Assembly (NCBI RefSeq): GCF_000816495.1
Contig: NZ_JXBK01000001.1
Span: forward strand, 492,142-556,141
Length of the DNA stretch: 64,000 bases
Source: Acinetobacter harbinensis
GTDB lineage: Bacteria > Pseudomonadota > Gammaproteobacteria > Pseudomonadales > Moraxellaceae
Reading direction: 5' to 3'
Positions 18,279 through 28,564 of this stretch are shown here, one piece after another (the first letter of the stretch is position 1; the number at the start of each line of letters is the position of its first letter). The translations under genes and the position numbers were made by a program. The notes beneath the pieces are model-generated. The model was not told where the DNA came from. It worked only from the letters and a program-made list of their open reading frames with translations, and did not search any database.

Positions 18279-20117
18279 TTATTCCACCGTGACACTTTTG
18301 GCTAAATTTCGAGGTTGATCGACATCGGTACCGCGCAGCACAGCCACATGATAAGACAGCAATTGTACCGCAACACTATAAATGATCGGTGCCAGTAATG
18401 GACTGATTTTAGGAATATGCACCACGTGTTGGCGCTCTTTACTTTGAATGCCACTGTTTTCATCGGCAAACACAAACAGTTCGCCACCACGTGCTTGTAC
18501 TTCTTCCATATTGGATTTTAGTTTATCCAGCATGTCATCTTGTGGGGCTAAAATCACCACCGGCATGTCGTTATCAACCAACGCCAATGGGCCATGTTTC
18601 AGCTCACCTGCGGCATAGCCTTCAGCATGAATATAAGAAATTTCTTTTAATTTTAACGCGCCTTCTAGTGCAATTGGGAATTGTGTGCCACGGCCCAAGA
18701 ACAGGCAGTGTTGTTTTTCAACAAACAATTCCGATAAGCGCAAGATGCTTGTGTCTTGTTGCAAGGTGTCTAAAATAACTTTCGGGGTGTGCCATAAATC
18801 CGCAATGATCGCTGTCATTTTTTCTGTGGCAAGGGTGTGTTTCACCTGACCGATTTTTAACACCAACAGCATCAGTGCCGCCAATTGTGTGGTAAAGGCT
18901 TTGGTCGATGCCACGCCAATTTCAGGGCCAGCCAAGGTCAATAAACTGTGCTCTGTTTCACGCACCATCGACGAGGTCGCCACATTACAAATGGTCAGTG
19001 TGCTGATATTTAAATTCTTCTGTAAGGCACGTTTTTGCGTATCCCGCAGCGCCGCCAAAGTATCGGCAGTTTCACCAGATTGTGAGATACACACATACAA
19101 GGTGTGATTGACAATCACCGGACTGCGATAGCGAAATTCACTGGCAATTTCGACCTGACACGGCAGATCAATCAGCTGCTCAAACCAATATTTGGCAATC
19201 ATACCGGCGTGATAACTGGTGCCACAGGCGATAATTTGGATTTGCTGAATGCGGTCAAAGTCGCTCACCGCCGCGTTTAAGAAATCATCGCGTAAGCTAT
19301 TGCCATTGAGCGCTTGAGAAATGGTTTGCTGGATCGCTTCAGGCTGCTCATAAATTTCTTTGAGCATATAGTGTTTATATTCACCTTTTGAAGCATTGCT
19401 GACCGTGGCATCAAGCTCGCGCATTGGACGTTCAACCAAGACCCCATCGACAAATACTTCAATGCTATTGCGGGTTAAACGTGCAATATCACCTTCTTCA
19501 AGATAAATAAAACGGTTGGTAATCGGCAGCAAAGCCAACTGATCAGAACTGATAAAATTCTCACCAATGCCCACGCCAATCACCAAAGGCGAACCTTCGC
19601 GTACGGTAATCAATTCATCTGGATGATCGGTATGCACAATTCCTAAAGCGTAGGCACCTTTTAAACGCGGCGCAATTTGCTGTACAGCCGTCAACAGGCT
19701 AGAAGTCGACTGTAAGGCTTGATTGACTAAATGTGCAATCACCTCGGTATCGGTTTGCGAAGTAAAGACATAACCTTGTGCTTCAAGCTCATCTTTAAGT
19801 TGTTGATAATTTTCGATAATACCGTTATGTACTACGGCTACCGTACCCGAGATATGCGGATGCGCATTATTTTCAGTCGGTTTGCCGTGAGTGGCCCAGC
19901 GCGTATGTGCAATACCAAGCGTCCCTTCAATACCCGATTCCTGCACGGCCTGTTCTAAATTGACCACTTTACCGACGCGACGTTCGCGTAACACTTGACC
20001 CTGATGAATCAGCGCAACACCGGCTGAATCATAGCCACGATATTCCAGACGTTTTAGGCCTTCAATTAAAATATTAATAATATTGCGCTCAGCTACGCCG
20101 CCAACAATTCCGCACAT
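18279..20117 (-). CDS. glmS: Glutamine-fructose-6-phosphate aminotransferase
   Basis: It forms glucosamine-6-phosphate from fructose-6-phosphate and glutamine, the first committed step to UDP-GlcNAc for wall and capsule. The 612-residue protein begins MCGIVGG with the catalytic Cys at position 2, then LEYRGYDSAG and AHTRWATHGKP of the glutaminase domain. Two SIS domains follow, with IACGTSYHAG and CISQSGETADTLAAL. The C-terminal tail LRGTDVDQPRNLAKSVTVE is the usual substrate-closing end. It follows glmU by 12 nt. No glmS ribozyme is expected or seen here. Confidence 0.97.
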   Translation of the reverse strand: MCGIVGGVAERNIINILIEGLKRLEYRGYDSAGVALIHQGQVLRERRVGKVVNLEQAVQESGIEGTLGIAHTRWATHGKPTENNAHPHISGTVAVVHNGIIENYQQLKDELEAQGYVFTSQTDTEVIAHLVNQALQSTSSLLTAVQQIAPRLKGAYALGIVHTDHPDELITVREGSPLVIGVGIGENFISSDQLALLPITNRFIYLEEGDIARLTRNSIEVFVDGVLVERPMRELDATVSNASKGEYKHYMLKEIYEQPEAIQQTISQALNGNSLRDDFLNAAVSDFDRIQQIQIIACGTSYHAGMIAKYWFEQLIDLPCQVEIASEFRYRSPVIVNHTLYVCISQSGETADTLAALRDTQKRALQKNLNISTLTICNVATSSMVRETEHSLLTLAGPEIGVASTKAFTTQLAALMLLVLKIGQVKHTLATEKMTAIIADLWHTPKVILDTLQQDTSILRLSELFVEKQHCLFLGRGTQFPIALEGALKLKEISYIHAEGYAAGELKHGPLALVDNDMPVVILAPQDDMLDKLKSNMEEVQARGGELFVFADENSGIQSKERQHVVHIPKISPLLAPIIYSVAVQLLSYHVAVLRGTDVDQPRNLAKSVTVE

Positions 20118-20129
20118 AGTGATATCCTC

Positions 20130-21494
20130 TTATTTATTGATTTTTTGGGGGCGTTGATAGTTTTCTTTGGCGATTTGTTTGCTACGCTCAAAAGCCAAGC
20201 TATTTTCTGCTACATCATGAGTAATGACCGATCCTGCACCAATGGTGGCACCATGACCAATATGCACGGGCGCAACCAATGAACTATTCGAGCCAATAAA
20301 AGCGCGCTCGCCAATAATGGTTTTAGATTTATTGGCGCCATCATAGTTACAGGTAATGGTACCGGCACCAATGTTTGAACCTGCACCAATTTCGGCATCA
20401 CCCAAATAGGTGAAGTGGTTGGCTTTAGCGCCAATGCCCAAACTGGAGTTTTTCACTTCAACAAAATTGCCAATATGCACCTCATTGGCCAATTGTGCAC
20501 CGGGACGCAAACGCGCAAAGGGACCAATCTGGACATTATGACCGACCACAGCTTGATCAAAAATACTGTAGGGCTGTACTTTGGTGCCGGCAGCAATCAC
20601 GCTGTTTTTGATGATACATCCTGCACCAATTTCAACATGATCACCGAAGCTGCAATCACCTTCGATAATCACATTAATATCAATTTTCACATCTTGGCCA
20701 ACGCTTAACGTGCCGCGTAAATCAAAGCGTGCCGGATCGATTAAATGCACGCCTTGTTGCATCAGTTGTTTGGCTTGATGCGTTTGAAATTCACGTTCTA
20801 ACGCGGCCAGTTGCACGCGATCATTTACCCCTTCCACTTCAAAGGCCAATTCCGGCTCAACCGAAGCGACCGTCATACCGTCGCGAATTGCCATGGCAAT
20901 AATATCAGTCAGATAATATTCGCCTTGGGCATTGTCATTACTCAGTTTTGGCAGCCATTCATGCAATTTGGCATTGCTAACACAGTAAATACCAGTATTA
21001 AATTCTTGAATCTGACGCTGTTCGTCTGTGGCATCTTTATGTTCAACGATGGCCTGAATCTGACCATTTTGACGCACAATTCGGCCATAACCGGTGGCAT
21101 CTTCCACGGTTAAGGTCACAATACCAATTCCCGTTGCGCTCGCTGCATCGAGTAAACGCTGTAGTGTGCTGGGTTGTACACAGGGCACATCACCGGATAA
21201 AATCAGTGAGACACCGTCATGCGGCAATACCGGTAAAGTCACTTTTACCGCATGACCAGTACCCAGTTGTTCAGCTTGTTCAACCCACTGTACATTTTCT
21301 TGACTGAATGCTTGTTGGACTGCTGCGCCGCCGTGACCGTAAATTGTAATAATATGTGCGGCATTAATTTTTTTGGCGGTATGAATGACGTGCTCTAATA
21401 AAGGACGTCCGGCAAGAGGTTGTAATACTTTGGGTAAAGTTGAACGCATGCGCGTGCCTTTACCGGCAGCAAGAATAATAACGCTGGTAGACAT
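20130..21494 (-). CDS. glmU: Bifunctional GlcN-1-P acetyltransferase / GlcNAc-1-P uridylyltransferase
   Basis: It makes UDP-GlcNAc from glucosamine-1-phosphate. The N-terminal uridylyltransferase half has [20 protein letters not shown] and QLGTGHAV. The C-terminal half is a long hexapeptide-repeat beta helix with [38 protein letters not shown] and [10 protein letters not shown], including the conserved Lys/His/Tyr catalytic positions. Length 454 is normal. It sits between pgpA and glmS in a collinear minus-strand run and supplies the substrate used by FnlA and Gdr in the adjacent capsule locus. Confidence 0.97.
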   Translation of the reverse strand: MSTSVIILAAGKGTRMRSTLPKVLQPLAGRPLLEHVIHTAKKINAAHIITIYGHGGAAVQQAFSQENVQWVEQAEQLGTGHAVKVTLPVLPHDGVSLILSGDVPCVQPSTLQRLLDAASATGIGIVTLTVEDATGYGRIVRQNGQIQAIVEHKDATDEQRQIQEFNTGIYCVSNAKLHEWLPKLSNDNAQGEYYLTDIIAMAIRDGMTVASVEPELAFEVEGVNDRVQLAALEREFQTHQAKQLMQQGVHLIDPARFDLRGTLSVGQDVKIDINVIIEGDCSFGDHVEIGAGCIIKNSVIAAGTKVQPYSIFDQAVVGHNVQIGPFARLRPGAQLANEVHIGNFVEVKNSSLGIGAKANHFTYLGDAEIGAGSNIGAGTITCNYDGANKSKTIIGERAFIGSNSSLVAPVHIGHGATIGAGSVITHDVAENSLAFERSKQIAKENYQRPQKINK

Positions 21495-21516
21495 GTCTAA
21501 TCCTACAAGTTGTAGC

Positions 21517-22026
21517 TTAAGCCATTACAAAATATAAATAAATGCAGATGCATAGCGCTGCCCAAATGCCCGCGATAATATCGTCAAACATAATGCCAAA
21601 TCCACCACCGACCTGACGATCGATCAGGCGAATAGGCCAAGGTTTCCATACATCAAACAAACGAAATAAAGCAAAACCAACCAAAGCCCACAACAGGCTC
21701 ATTTTACCTAAATATAAGAGCGGTAAAAAAGTAATCGATTGTCCGGCAAACTCATCCCAGACAATGCGGCCATCATCATGGACGTTCATGACCTTGGCAC
21801 TATACCCGCAAATATAAATACCCACGACAGACATTAGTAGCATGACCCAAAGTGAGTTCATAAAACCCAAGGCCAACCACGCTGGAATAAACAATAAGGC
21901 AAAGGCTGAACCAAAGGTTCCGGGTGCTTTAGGCAGTAATCCAGAGCCAAAGCCCACGCCACAAAATACAATGAAACGCTCGTATCCAGACATGGCTTTA
22001 AAATTAATCGCGGGTTTATTCGGCAA
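21517..22026 (-). CDS. pgpA: Phosphatidylglycerophosphatase A
   Basis: An integral membrane phosphatase that dephosphorylates phosphatidylglycerophosphate to phosphatidylglycerol. The 169-residue protein carries [16 protein letters not shown], the [15 protein letters not shown] block and [18 protein letters not shown] with acidic catalytic residues between hydrophobic helices. The first in-frame start is a TTG at 22026 that overlaps thiL by 11 nt; an ATG at 21993 would remove 11 residues and is also plausible. The thiL-pgpA pairing is common in gamma-proteobacteria. Confidence 0.92.
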   Translation of the reverse strand: MPNKPAINFKAMSGYERFIVFCGVGFGSGLLPKAPGTFGSAFALLFIPAWLALGFMNSLWVMLLMSVVGIYICGYSAKVMNVHDDGRIVWDEFAGQSITFLPLLYLGKMSLLWALVGFALFRLFDVWKPWPIRLIDRQVGGGFGIMFDDIIAGIWAALCICIYLYFVMA

Positions 22027-22936
22027 AGTGTTGGTATCCAGAAAAGTGCAGCAAATGATCTAGGCCATTCTGCACAAAAGTTAAGTCAGTGTGTTGGGTG
22101 ATTTGTCCAATCTTGGTAATGTTGATATCTAGTTTTTGTTGTATCAATTTTTGATAATTTTGCGCGCTAATGGTAAAGCATAACTCATAGTCGTCCCCAC
22201 CGGCTAAGGCGTATTGCCATTGTTTTTGTTCAGGTAACTGCAAGAGTGCTGCACTGATAGGCAAGGCGTCGAGCTGAATTTGCGCGCCGACTCCCGAGGC
22301 CTTTAAAATATGCCCCAAGTCTTGTGCCAAACCATCCGATACATCAATCATACTCGAGGCTAAGCCTTTGAGTTGTTGACCCAATTGACAACGCGGGGTC
22401 GGATAATCCAGCCGTTTTCTCAGCACATGATCTAAATGTGCCAATCCAAAAGCGGCATCGCCCATTTGACCACTGACACAAACATAATCACCGACTTGTG
22501 CACCTGCGCGCGTAATAGCTTGACCGGATTCAATCCAGCCCAGTGCCGTGACGGAGATGGTCAGATGTGGACTTTGTGTGGTATCGCCACCAATCAGGCT
22601 GACGCCAAATTGATCGCAGCATGCATATAAACCCTGACTAAAGCCTTTTAGCCAGTCATGCTCGATATCGGCTAAGCTTAAGGCCAATAAAATACTGTGC
22701 GGTTTAGCGCCCATCGCGGCAATATCAGATAAATTGACCGCAACCGATTTCCAGCCAATGGCATGAGGATCGGTATCTAAAGGAAAGTGTCGACCGGCCA
22801 CTAAGGTGTCGGTACAGATGACCAATTGTTGGTTGGCCGGAGGAGTGAGCACGGCCGAATCATCACCGACACCTAAATCGACCGCATGATGTTGCGGCCG
22901 ATTAAAATAGGTGTCGATAATAGAAAATTCAGCCAT
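22016..22936 (-). CDS. thiL: Thiamine-monophosphate kinase
   Basis: It phosphorylates thiamine monophosphate to the active diphosphate. The 306-residue protein has the N-terminal GVGDDSAVLTPP metal/ATP region, CTDTLVAGRHFP, LSDIAAMGAKP, LIGGDTTQS and MIDVSDGLAQDL, all standard for the PurM/ThiL fold, and LAGGDDYELCFT near the C terminus. It lies 21 nt after nusB and overlaps pgpA. It is not next to other thi genes, as usual for thiL in this nusB-thiL-pgpA order. Confidence 0.95.
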   Translation of the reverse strand: MAEFSIIDTYFNRPQHHAVDLGVGDDSAVLTPPANQQLVICTDTLVAGRHFPLDTDPHAIGWKSVAVNLSDIAAMGAKPHSILLALSLADIEHDWLKGFSQGLYACCDQFGVSLIGGDTTQSPHLTISVTALGWIESGQAITRAGAQVGDYVCVSGQMGDAAFGLAHLDHVLRKRLDYPTPRCQLGQQLKGLASSMIDVSDGLAQDLGHILKASGVGAQIQLDALPISAALLQLPEQKQWQYALAGGDDYELCFTISAQNYQKLIQQKLDINITKIGQITQHTDLTFVQNGLDHLLHFSGYQHFAE

Positions 22937-22957
22937 ACCACAGATCTACTGAAAAAA

Positions 22958-23407
22958 TTATTCGGCTTGCTGCTTTTCTGCTGCACGCAGGCTGTTGGCT
23001 AAACGGTCTAACACACCATTGATGTATTTATGACTGTCTGCGCCGCCAAAGTGTTTAGCCAGCTCAATCGATTCATCTAAAACCACGCGATAAGGAACTT
23101 CAAGATGATCTTTCAGTTCATATGCGCCCAGACGAAGTGTCGCCAATTCAACGCCATCTAAGGCATTGAGTTCGCGGTCTAAGACCGGAATCAGCAGTGC
23201 ATCCAATGCTTCATGATTGGCAACCACTTGAGTCAACAATTCATGATAATAAGCCAGATCCACTTTGTGCATGGCATTTTCCACACGTGTACGTGCTTCA
23301 ATCTCATGGACAGGGTTGTGGCTCATCTGCCATTCATAAATTCCTTGTACAGCAAAGCGACGTGCTTTACGTTTTGCTGCATAAGTTGCTTGGAGTGTTT
23401 GCGACAT
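22958..23407 (-). CDS. nusB: Transcription antitermination factor NusB
   Basis: A small helical RNA-binding protein that works with NusE/S10 at boxA for rRNA antitermination. The 149-residue sequence has [18 protein letters not shown] at the N terminus, [17 protein letters not shown] in the middle, and [19 protein letters not shown] with the C-terminal NGVLDRLA helix, the strongest NusB signature. It is 3 nt after ribH, the common ribH-nusB pair. Confidence 0.95.
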   Translation of the reverse strand: MSQTLQATYAAKRKARRFAVQGIYEWQMSHNPVHEIEARTRVENAMHKVDLAYYHELLTQVVANHEALDALLIPVLDRELNALDGVELATLRLGAYELKDHLEVPYRVVLDESIELAKHFGGADSHKYINGVLDRLANSLRAAEKQQAE

Positions 23408-23410
23408 GTG

Positions 23411-23881
23411 TTAAATAGCCTTTAACAAGTTAACCATTTCAATTGCAGTAAGGGCAGCTTCGCCACCTTTATTGCCTGCTTTTGTACCCGAGCGTTCAAT
23501 CGCCTGTTCAATACTGTCCGTCGTGAGTACGCCGTTAATCACTGGTAAGCCGCTGTCTAAACTGACCACGCCTAAACCTTTAACGCATTCACCGGCCACA
23601 AAGTCAAAATGTGGCGTGCTGCCACGAATGACTGCGCCCAATGCAATAATGGCATCAAAACGATCGGAAGCTGCCAGTTTTTTAGCCACAACCGGAAGTT
23701 CCCACGCGCCGGGTGCGTGAATGACAGTGATATTATCCTCTGATACACCATGACGTTTCAATGTATCAATGGCGCCTTCTAATAGATGTTCAACCACAAA
23801 ACTATTAAAACGACCCACTAAAATCGCGTAACGACCTTCGCTTGCGAGATGTAATAAACCTTCAATTCGGCGAATAGCCAT
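23411..23881 (-). CDS. ribH: 6,7-dimethyl-8-ribityllumazine synthase
   Basis: It condenses the ribitylaminouracil intermediate with the butanone-4-phosphate made by RibB, the penultimate riboflavin step. The 156-residue protein has [59 protein letters not shown] and [16 protein letters not shown], giving the lumazine-synthase active-site set with the catalytic His of TPHFD. It is 11 nt downstream of ribB. Confidence 0.97.
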   Translation of the reverse strand: MAIRRIEGLLHLASEGRYAILVGRFNSFVVEHLLEGAIDTLKRHGVSEDNITVIHAPGAWELPVVAKKLAASDRFDAIIALGAVIRGSTPHFDFVAGECVKGLGVVSLDSGLPVINGVLTTDSIEQAIERSGTKAGNKGGEAALTAIEMVNLLKAI

Positions 23882-23892
23882 AGCAACCTCGA

Positions 23893-25014
23893 TTATTTCT
23901 GTGTTGTTTGCTGTGCGGTGATATATTCCACCACTTCTAAGTTAAAGCCAGATAGTGCATTGAAACGTAATGGAGAGCTCAGCAGCTTCATTTTTTCCAC
24001 GCCTAAATCACGTAAAATTTGTGCACCAACACCAATGGTTTGATATTGCTGTGACAATGCCGCATTCGATTTACTTGGTTTCGGGGCTTTTAAGCTTTCT
24101 AAAGCAGGCCCTAAATCTTGTAAATGACGCTGACCAATCCAGACCAAAACTCCACGATCACTGCTGGCAATTTCTTTTAACGCACGGTCTAAGTTCCACG
24201 CGCTTTCACCGTCAGGCTTGTTCAGTTTTAACAAGTCACGTACTGGACTAAAACCATGTACACGTACGGTGGTGATGCCTTCTTTTGGCTCACCTTTGAC
24301 CAGTGCCAAATGAATATCAGGATTACCTAATTCACGATAACGAAACAGCTGGAAATCGCCATATTCGGTATTGATATGTTGCTGATCAATACGCTCAACC
24401 GTTTGTTCATTGGTCATGCGGTAATGAATTAAATCAGCAATGGTACCAATTTTTAAGCCATGTTTTTCAGCAAAAACTTCTAAATCAGGACGGCGCGCCA
24501 TGGTGCCATCATCATTAATAATTTCACAAATCACCGATGCTGGTTCTAAACCTGCCAAACGTGCTAAATCACAGCCCGCTTCGGTGTGACCTGCGCGGTG
24601 CAATACGCCGCCCGGTTGTGCCATCAGTGGGAAAACATGCCCTGGTTGGACAATATCCGCAGGTTTAGCATGCGCTGCGACTGCGGTTTGAATAGTATGC
24701 GCACGTTCTGCAGCTGAAATACCGGTGGTAATACCTTCAGTGGCTTCGATGGATAACGTAAAATTCGTTCCATGCTGTGCACCATTGGCATCGACCATTA
24801 AAGGTAAGTTGAGCTGCTGACAACGGTCGCGGCTTAACGTTAAGCAAACTAAACCCCGTGCATGGGTAATCATAAAGTTGATGTCTTCTGCGCGCACATG
24901 TGTGGCCGCAATGACTAAATCACCTTCATTTTCTCGATCTTCATCATCCATCAGGATGACCATTTTTCCTGCACGGATATCTGCTACGAGCTCTTCAACA
25001 GTATTGAGCGGCAT
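23893..25014 (-). CDS. ribB: 3,4-dihydroxy-2-butanone-4-phosphate synthase with degenerate GTP cyclohydrolase II-like domain (RibBX type)
   Basis: It makes the four-carbon riboflavin precursor from ribulose-5-phosphate. Residues 1-205 are a full RibB domain: [16 protein letters not shown] acidic loop, [35 protein letters not shown]. Residues ~206-373 follow the RibA fold, but the zinc-binding Cys cluster of GTP cyclohydrolase II is missing: the segment reads [17 protein letters not shown] with no Cys. The C-terminal half therefore should not open GTP, which matches the known RibBX variants of proteobacteria; a separate ribA is expected elsewhere. ATG at 25014 was chosen over the preceding TTG. 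It is first in the minus-strand run. Confidence 0.93.
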   Translation of the reverse strand: MPLNTVEELVADIRAGKMVILMDDEDRENEGDLVIAATHVRAEDINFMITHARGLVCLTLSRDRCQQLNLPLMVDANGAQHGTNFTLSIEATEGITTGISAAERAHTIQTAVAAHAKPADIVQPGHVFPLMAQPGGVLHRAGHTEAGCDLARLAGLEPASVICEIINDDGTMARRPDLEVFAEKHGLKIGTIADLIHYRMTNEQTVERIDQQHINTEYGDFQLFRYRELGNPDIHLALVKGEPKEGITTVRVHGFSPVRDLLKLNKPDGESAWNLDRALKEIASSDRGVLVWIGQRHLQDLGPALESLKAPKPSKSNAALSQQYQTIGVGAQILRDLGVEKMKLLSSPLRFNALSGFNLEVVEYITAQQTTQK

Positions 25015-25017
25015 CAA

Positions 25018-25550
25018 TCTTCACCTTCTTTTTGTCTCAAATGACATTTTGCTTACCGCATAGTCTAACGCGTTTTGACGTCTTTTGCCTATGCTTATTG
25101 ATTTGCCTAAACTGTCCTTTGTTATACACAGTCGTTGTAGGCTTGAAAAGAGCTGTTTATTTTAAAATTTGGTGATTGTGCGGTATTTTTAGGCAGTTGG
25201 CTGTATTCATTGGCGATCTGCGATTATCACTTTGAATCGCCAATATCAATGGCGCCAGATCTAGATGTTAAGCTTGCGATAAATAGACTAAAGGTGTGCG
25301 GTATAACGCCTGCAAATAGCGTAGATTTGGCTTTCATTTAAGCCCAATACATGCGCTCTAGAGATCAGGTATGTAAATATACTTATTCAGTATTTTACAT
25401 TGCATGACTTTTATATTAAAGATAGTAATCGCGTCTGCTTGTCAGGATGTTCTGATAGCAAGGCCGCTGTGAATTGAGTACTGCGCTGTGATTGGATGAG
25501 ATGGCTTAAAGCAGCAATGAATAATAAATATTTAGCTAGGTGAAAAGGAT
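25018..25550. other. Intergenic region between ribB and the AraC-type regulator
   Basis: This 530-base gap must hold the divergent starts of the rib run (-) and the AraC gene (+). On the minus strand TAGACTAT about 50 nt before ribB could be a -10. An AAAAGGAT ribosome site stands before the AraC ATG. I see no FMN riboswitch core, no hairpin terminator and no convincing ORF. Confidence 0.5.
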
Positions 25551-26537
25551 ATGACCGCACTCAGCCCAGAGCGTGATTTGCATCATTATTCGCATAAGGC
25601 TGATTTTGCGCAAAATTTAATGTCAGTCATTTGCGGTGAACATCGTTTAGATACGCGCTGCCGAGATACCCTTGATTTTCATTACGATGGCATGCGCTTG
25701 CCGCATCGACAGATGGCCATCGGCACGATCCGCTATGGTGCGCAGGTCACCATTAATATTGCCAACTTACGCGCTTATAGCATTAGTTTGCCTTTACATG
25801 GCCGACAGCAGCTCAGTATGAGCGGCGCCAGTTTTCACTCTAACGACCGTCAAGGTTTAATTGTATCCAATGCCAGTTCGCAAGATTTAATTATTCATCC
25901 AGAATGTCAGAAAATTCAGGTGGTGATTCCTGAAAAAAGCATGCAGATGGTGTTAAGTGACTTATTGGATCAGCCAGTGGATCAGCCGATCATTTTTGAT
26001 CCGCAAATGCATGTCGATTCCAGCGCATTGATTGCTGCATGGTGGAAAAATATTGAACAATTCATGCAATTAAAATCACAATATTCCGGTTTTTATGGGC
26101 TGCAAATGCTTTCGGAAGACTATGAAAATTTTGTGATTAAATCTTTATTGTTGTCACAAGAAAATAATTTTTCAGCGCTGCTAAAACAGCGCTCGCAGCA
26201 AGAAATACCGGCTTATATTATGAAGCTGCGCCAGTTTATGATTGAACATGCCCATGAAATGCTTTCTGCTGAAGATTTATTGCGCTGCTCAGGTGTTTCT
26301 AAAAGTAAATTATATGCTGAATTTCAACAGTATTATGCCACCACACCGATGCTATTTTTACGTAATTATCGTCTACAACAAATTTATAAAATTTTAAGCA
26401 ATCGCCGGTTAAATCAGCGCTATTCAATCTCCAGATTGGCCTATGATTGGGGTTTTACTCATCTCAGCCGTTTTTCTCAAGAGTACCGCGAAGCGTTTGG
26501 CGAGACACCGAGCGAAACCAAAAGTAAGTTTTTATAA
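25551..26537 (+). CDS. AraC/XylS-family transcriptional regulator, probable activator of the ant genes
   Basis: A 328-residue protein with an N-terminal ligand-binding domain of the AraC_binding_2 type (residues ~30-190: MAIGTIRYGAQVTINI, YSISLPLHGRQQL). A C-terminal double helix-turn-helix follows from about 225 (HAHEMLSAEDLLRCSGVSKS, YRLQQIYKIL, ISRLAYDWGFTHLSRFSQEY, REAFGETPSE). The architecture is that of AntR/CbdS/XylS regulators of aromatic-acid oxygenases. It lies on the opposite strand from the transporter and antBA genes some 350 nt away, so control of anthranilate use is a reasonable inference. The effector molecule is not proven. A good RBS precedes the ATG. Confidence 0.85.
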   Translation: MTALSPERDLHHYSHKADFAQNLMSVICGEHRLDTRCRDTLDFHYDGMRLPHRQMAIGTIRYGAQVTINIANLRAYSISLPLHGRQQLSMSGASFHSNDRQGLIVSNASSQDLIIHPECQKIQVVIPEKSMQMVLSDLLDQPVDQPIIFDPQMHVDSSALIAAWWKNIEQFMQLKSQYSGFYGLQMLSEDYENFVIKSLLLSQENNFSALLKQRSQQEIPAYIMKLRQFMIEHAHEMLSAEDLLRCSGVSKSKLYAEFQQYYATTPMLFLRNYRLQQIYKILSNRRLNQRYSISRLAYDWGFTHLSRFSQEYREAFGETPSETKSKFL

Positions 26538-26837
26538 TTTATAGTGATTCAACCGCTAAAATCGCTATTGGCTGACTTGGTTAATGATGCTTTATGCCCA
26601 ACTCACCCTTTAACAATATGGTGCATGCGCTGATATTGAGCTGCATTTTATGACGTTGAAGAAGATACTAAACGCCTTTAATTCGGCGCTTTTTTATCAT
26701 CTAACTGATCGGGTATAGAGTAATTCGTTGGCTAAACAGCAGTCTGAATTGAGGTAATTATACTTAAAATCCATATCTTAGCGTGATGTAAGTAGACGCA
26801 ACACAGTACAGTGAAAAAGATGAAAATTACGCGATAA
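26538..26837. other. Intergenic region after the AraC-type gene
   Basis: There is no gene here. A weak hairpin CGCC/GGCG followed by six T around 26673-26697 may end the AraC transcript. Otherwise I see nothing. Confidence 0.4.
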
Positions 26838-26874
26838 AAAAAGCGGATTGTGCTTATGTCACAATCCGCTTTTT
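26838..26874 (-). terminator. Rho-independent terminator after the MFS gene
   Basis: A perfect 15-bp stem AAAAAGCGGATTGTG with a 7-nt loop is followed on the minus strand by a T run. It sits 20 nt beyond the transporter stop. The flanking A/T runs on both arms could also stop + strand transcripts. Confidence 0.92.
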
Positions 26875-26893
26875 AGACTCTATTTGTTCATAA

Positions 26894-28237
26894 TTAAGCC
26901 GCTTTTTTTGTCTCTAAAATGGCTTTATGGGATGATTTTTCATGCATCACTTTAAGAGTTAAAGCGATAAAGGAAATAAAGGTCGGAATGGCCAAAATAA
27001 AGAAAATGCCAGATAAACTTAAGTTAAAGGTGAAAATAAGTGAACCGAAGAAGGCCCCTAAAATCGCTCCAATCCGTCCAATACCGTGCATCCATGACAC
27101 ACCCACTGCGCGGCATACCGACGGATAAAACAGTGCGGCCAATGGTAGAAGTGACGATTGTGCGCCCACCAACAATGCACCAATTAAGAAAATGGTAATG
27201 CCCAACAAGACAATATTGGTACTGACAAACCCAGCCACCAAAAACAAGATGACCGCGAATAAATAGGAAAATTTAATCACTTTGGTTGGGTTTACTTTGT
27301 CCATATACCACCCCATTACAATGGCGCCAATGACACCGCCAAATGGGAAGATCGCAGCAATTAAACTAAACTGTTGCGTGCTAAAACCTGCAGTTTTTAG
27401 AATGGTTGGCATCCAACTGGTTAAAAGATAAAACACCAATAAACTGGTAAAACAGCACAGCCATAACATGCTTGAACCCCACAGATACTTGCCCAAGACC
27501 ATTTTGGCTGGACTTTCACTGAGATTACTTTCTGCTTGTGGCAGCACCAATTGCACGGGTTCAACGAATGCGCAACCTTGTAAGCGCTCTAAAATATGTT
27601 TTGCTTTGTCTTGTTGAGCATTTTTAATTAAGTACTGCGGTGACTCAGGCAGTTTTAACAGCAGTGCCACCACCAAAACCAGCGGAATAGCACCACCAAT
27701 AATAATAACTTTGGCCCAGCCTAAATTTTCTAATAAGTAGGCGGACAGTACACCACCACAGGAAATGCCCAGCATAAAACCGCAGCCGGCTAAACCCGTT
27801 AAAAAGGCTTTGCGTTTGGCGGGCATATATTCAGAGACAATGGTGCTGATGTTTGGCATCGCTGCGCCCAAACCTAAACCAGTAATAAAACGATAGATCA
27901 TTAATTCTTGGGTGGTGCTGGCAAAACCACATAAAATGGTAAAGCTGGCAAACAATAAGGTGGTGCTGGTAATAATCGCTTTGCGCCCAAATTTATCAGA
28001 TAAGGGACCTGACAGCAGAGCACCAATGGACATACCCACCAGTGCCGCACTAAGAACGGGCGCCAATTGCGGCTTGGTAATGCCCCAATCATCCAATAAC
28101 GCGGGCGCGATAAAGCCAATAATACCGGTGTCTAAACCATCACAGAAAAATACCAAGAAGCCGAAGATAAACACCAGCCACTGTAATGGCGAGAGTTTAT
28201 CGCGGTCGATAATCGTATTTGCATCAATTTTTTTCAT
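26894..28237 (-). CDS. MFS aromatic acid:H+ symporter (AAHS family, PcaK/BenK-like)
   Basis: A 447-residue 12-helix major facilitator. The AAHS signature FCDGLDTGIIGFIAPALLDDW in helix 1 carries the conserved DGxD motif. The loop 2-3 motif is GPLSDKFGRKA and the loop 8-9 copy is MGWYMDKVNP. LPESPQYLI occupies the central loop. It probably brings anthranilate or a related aromatic acid into the cell for the adjacent dioxygenase. It is on the same strand as antAB, about 330 nt downstream, and may be a separate transcript. The exact substrate is inferred from neighbours. Confidence 0.85.
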   Translation of the reverse strand: MKKIDANTIIDRDKLSPLQWLVFIFGFLVFFCDGLDTGIIGFIAPALLDDWGITKPQLAPVLSAALVGMSIGALLSGPLSDKFGRKAIITSTTLLFASFTILCGFASTTQELMIYRFITGLGLGAAMPNISTIVSEYMPAKRKAFLTGLAGCGFMLGISCGGVLSAYLLENLGWAKVIIIGGAIPLVLVVALLLKLPESPQYLIKNAQQDKAKHILERLQGCAFVEPVQLVLPQAESNLSESPAKMVLGKYLWGSSMLWLCCFTSLLVFYLLTSWMPTILKTAGFSTQQFSLIAAIFPFGGVIGAIVMGWYMDKVNPTKVIKFSYLFAVILFLVAGFVSTNIVLLGITIFLIGALLVGAQSSLLPLAALFYPSVCRAVGVSWMHGIGRIGAILGAFFGSLIFTFNLSLSGIFFILAIPTFISFIALTLKVMHEKSSHKAILETKKAA

Positions 28238-28564
28238 TGTTCATCCTTGTAAGCGCATTCGAATTTTTATTGTGATTGATCAAGACAACAGCTATTAATG
28301 CGTTCATTTGTCTTGTGTGCAGCAGCCATAGAGCAATAAATTTTCTATAGCGGTCGCGGCGTGTGATTGAATGCAGCAGATGGGGCTAATCCCTGTGTGC
28401 CGCATCTGTATATTGATAAATGATTTATACAACAATAAGTTAAAAGCATTCCTATACGGTTATAAACATTTTCCCTGATGAAAGCCATGAATTTATATAC
28501 ATGGCGATGCCGATTACGCTGTACTTCAAAGAGCACCTAACTAAGATAACGTGCTCACGTGCTT
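28238..28564. other. Gap where antC would be expected
   Basis: Some 327 bases lie between antB and the transporter. In the Acinetobacter antABC order the reductase gene antC (about 1 kb) follows antB. Nothing here resembles its plant-type ferredoxin or FAD/NAD domains. The short ORFs in the gap overlap antB on the other strand or lack family features. A small palindrome ACGTGCTCACGT at 28549-28560 follows antB but lacks a T run. Confidence 0.6.

Noticed and set aside
18130..18280. glmS ribozyme near glmS
   Set aside because: The ribozyme lies 5' of glmS in Firmicutes; here only 12 nt separate glmU and glmS, and the 3' side is a simple terminator.
18889..21113. Several 70-100 codon ORFs antisense to glmS and glmU
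   Set aside because: They are shadows of strongly conserved genes on the other strand, without own ribosome sites or family motifs.
25015..25550. FMN riboswitch upstream of ribB
   Set aside because: I looked on the minus strand for the conserved GGGGC/GGGTG-type RFN core and paired arms and found none.
28549..28560. Palindrome ACGTGCTCACGT after antB as a terminator
   Set aside because: Short stem with no following T run.
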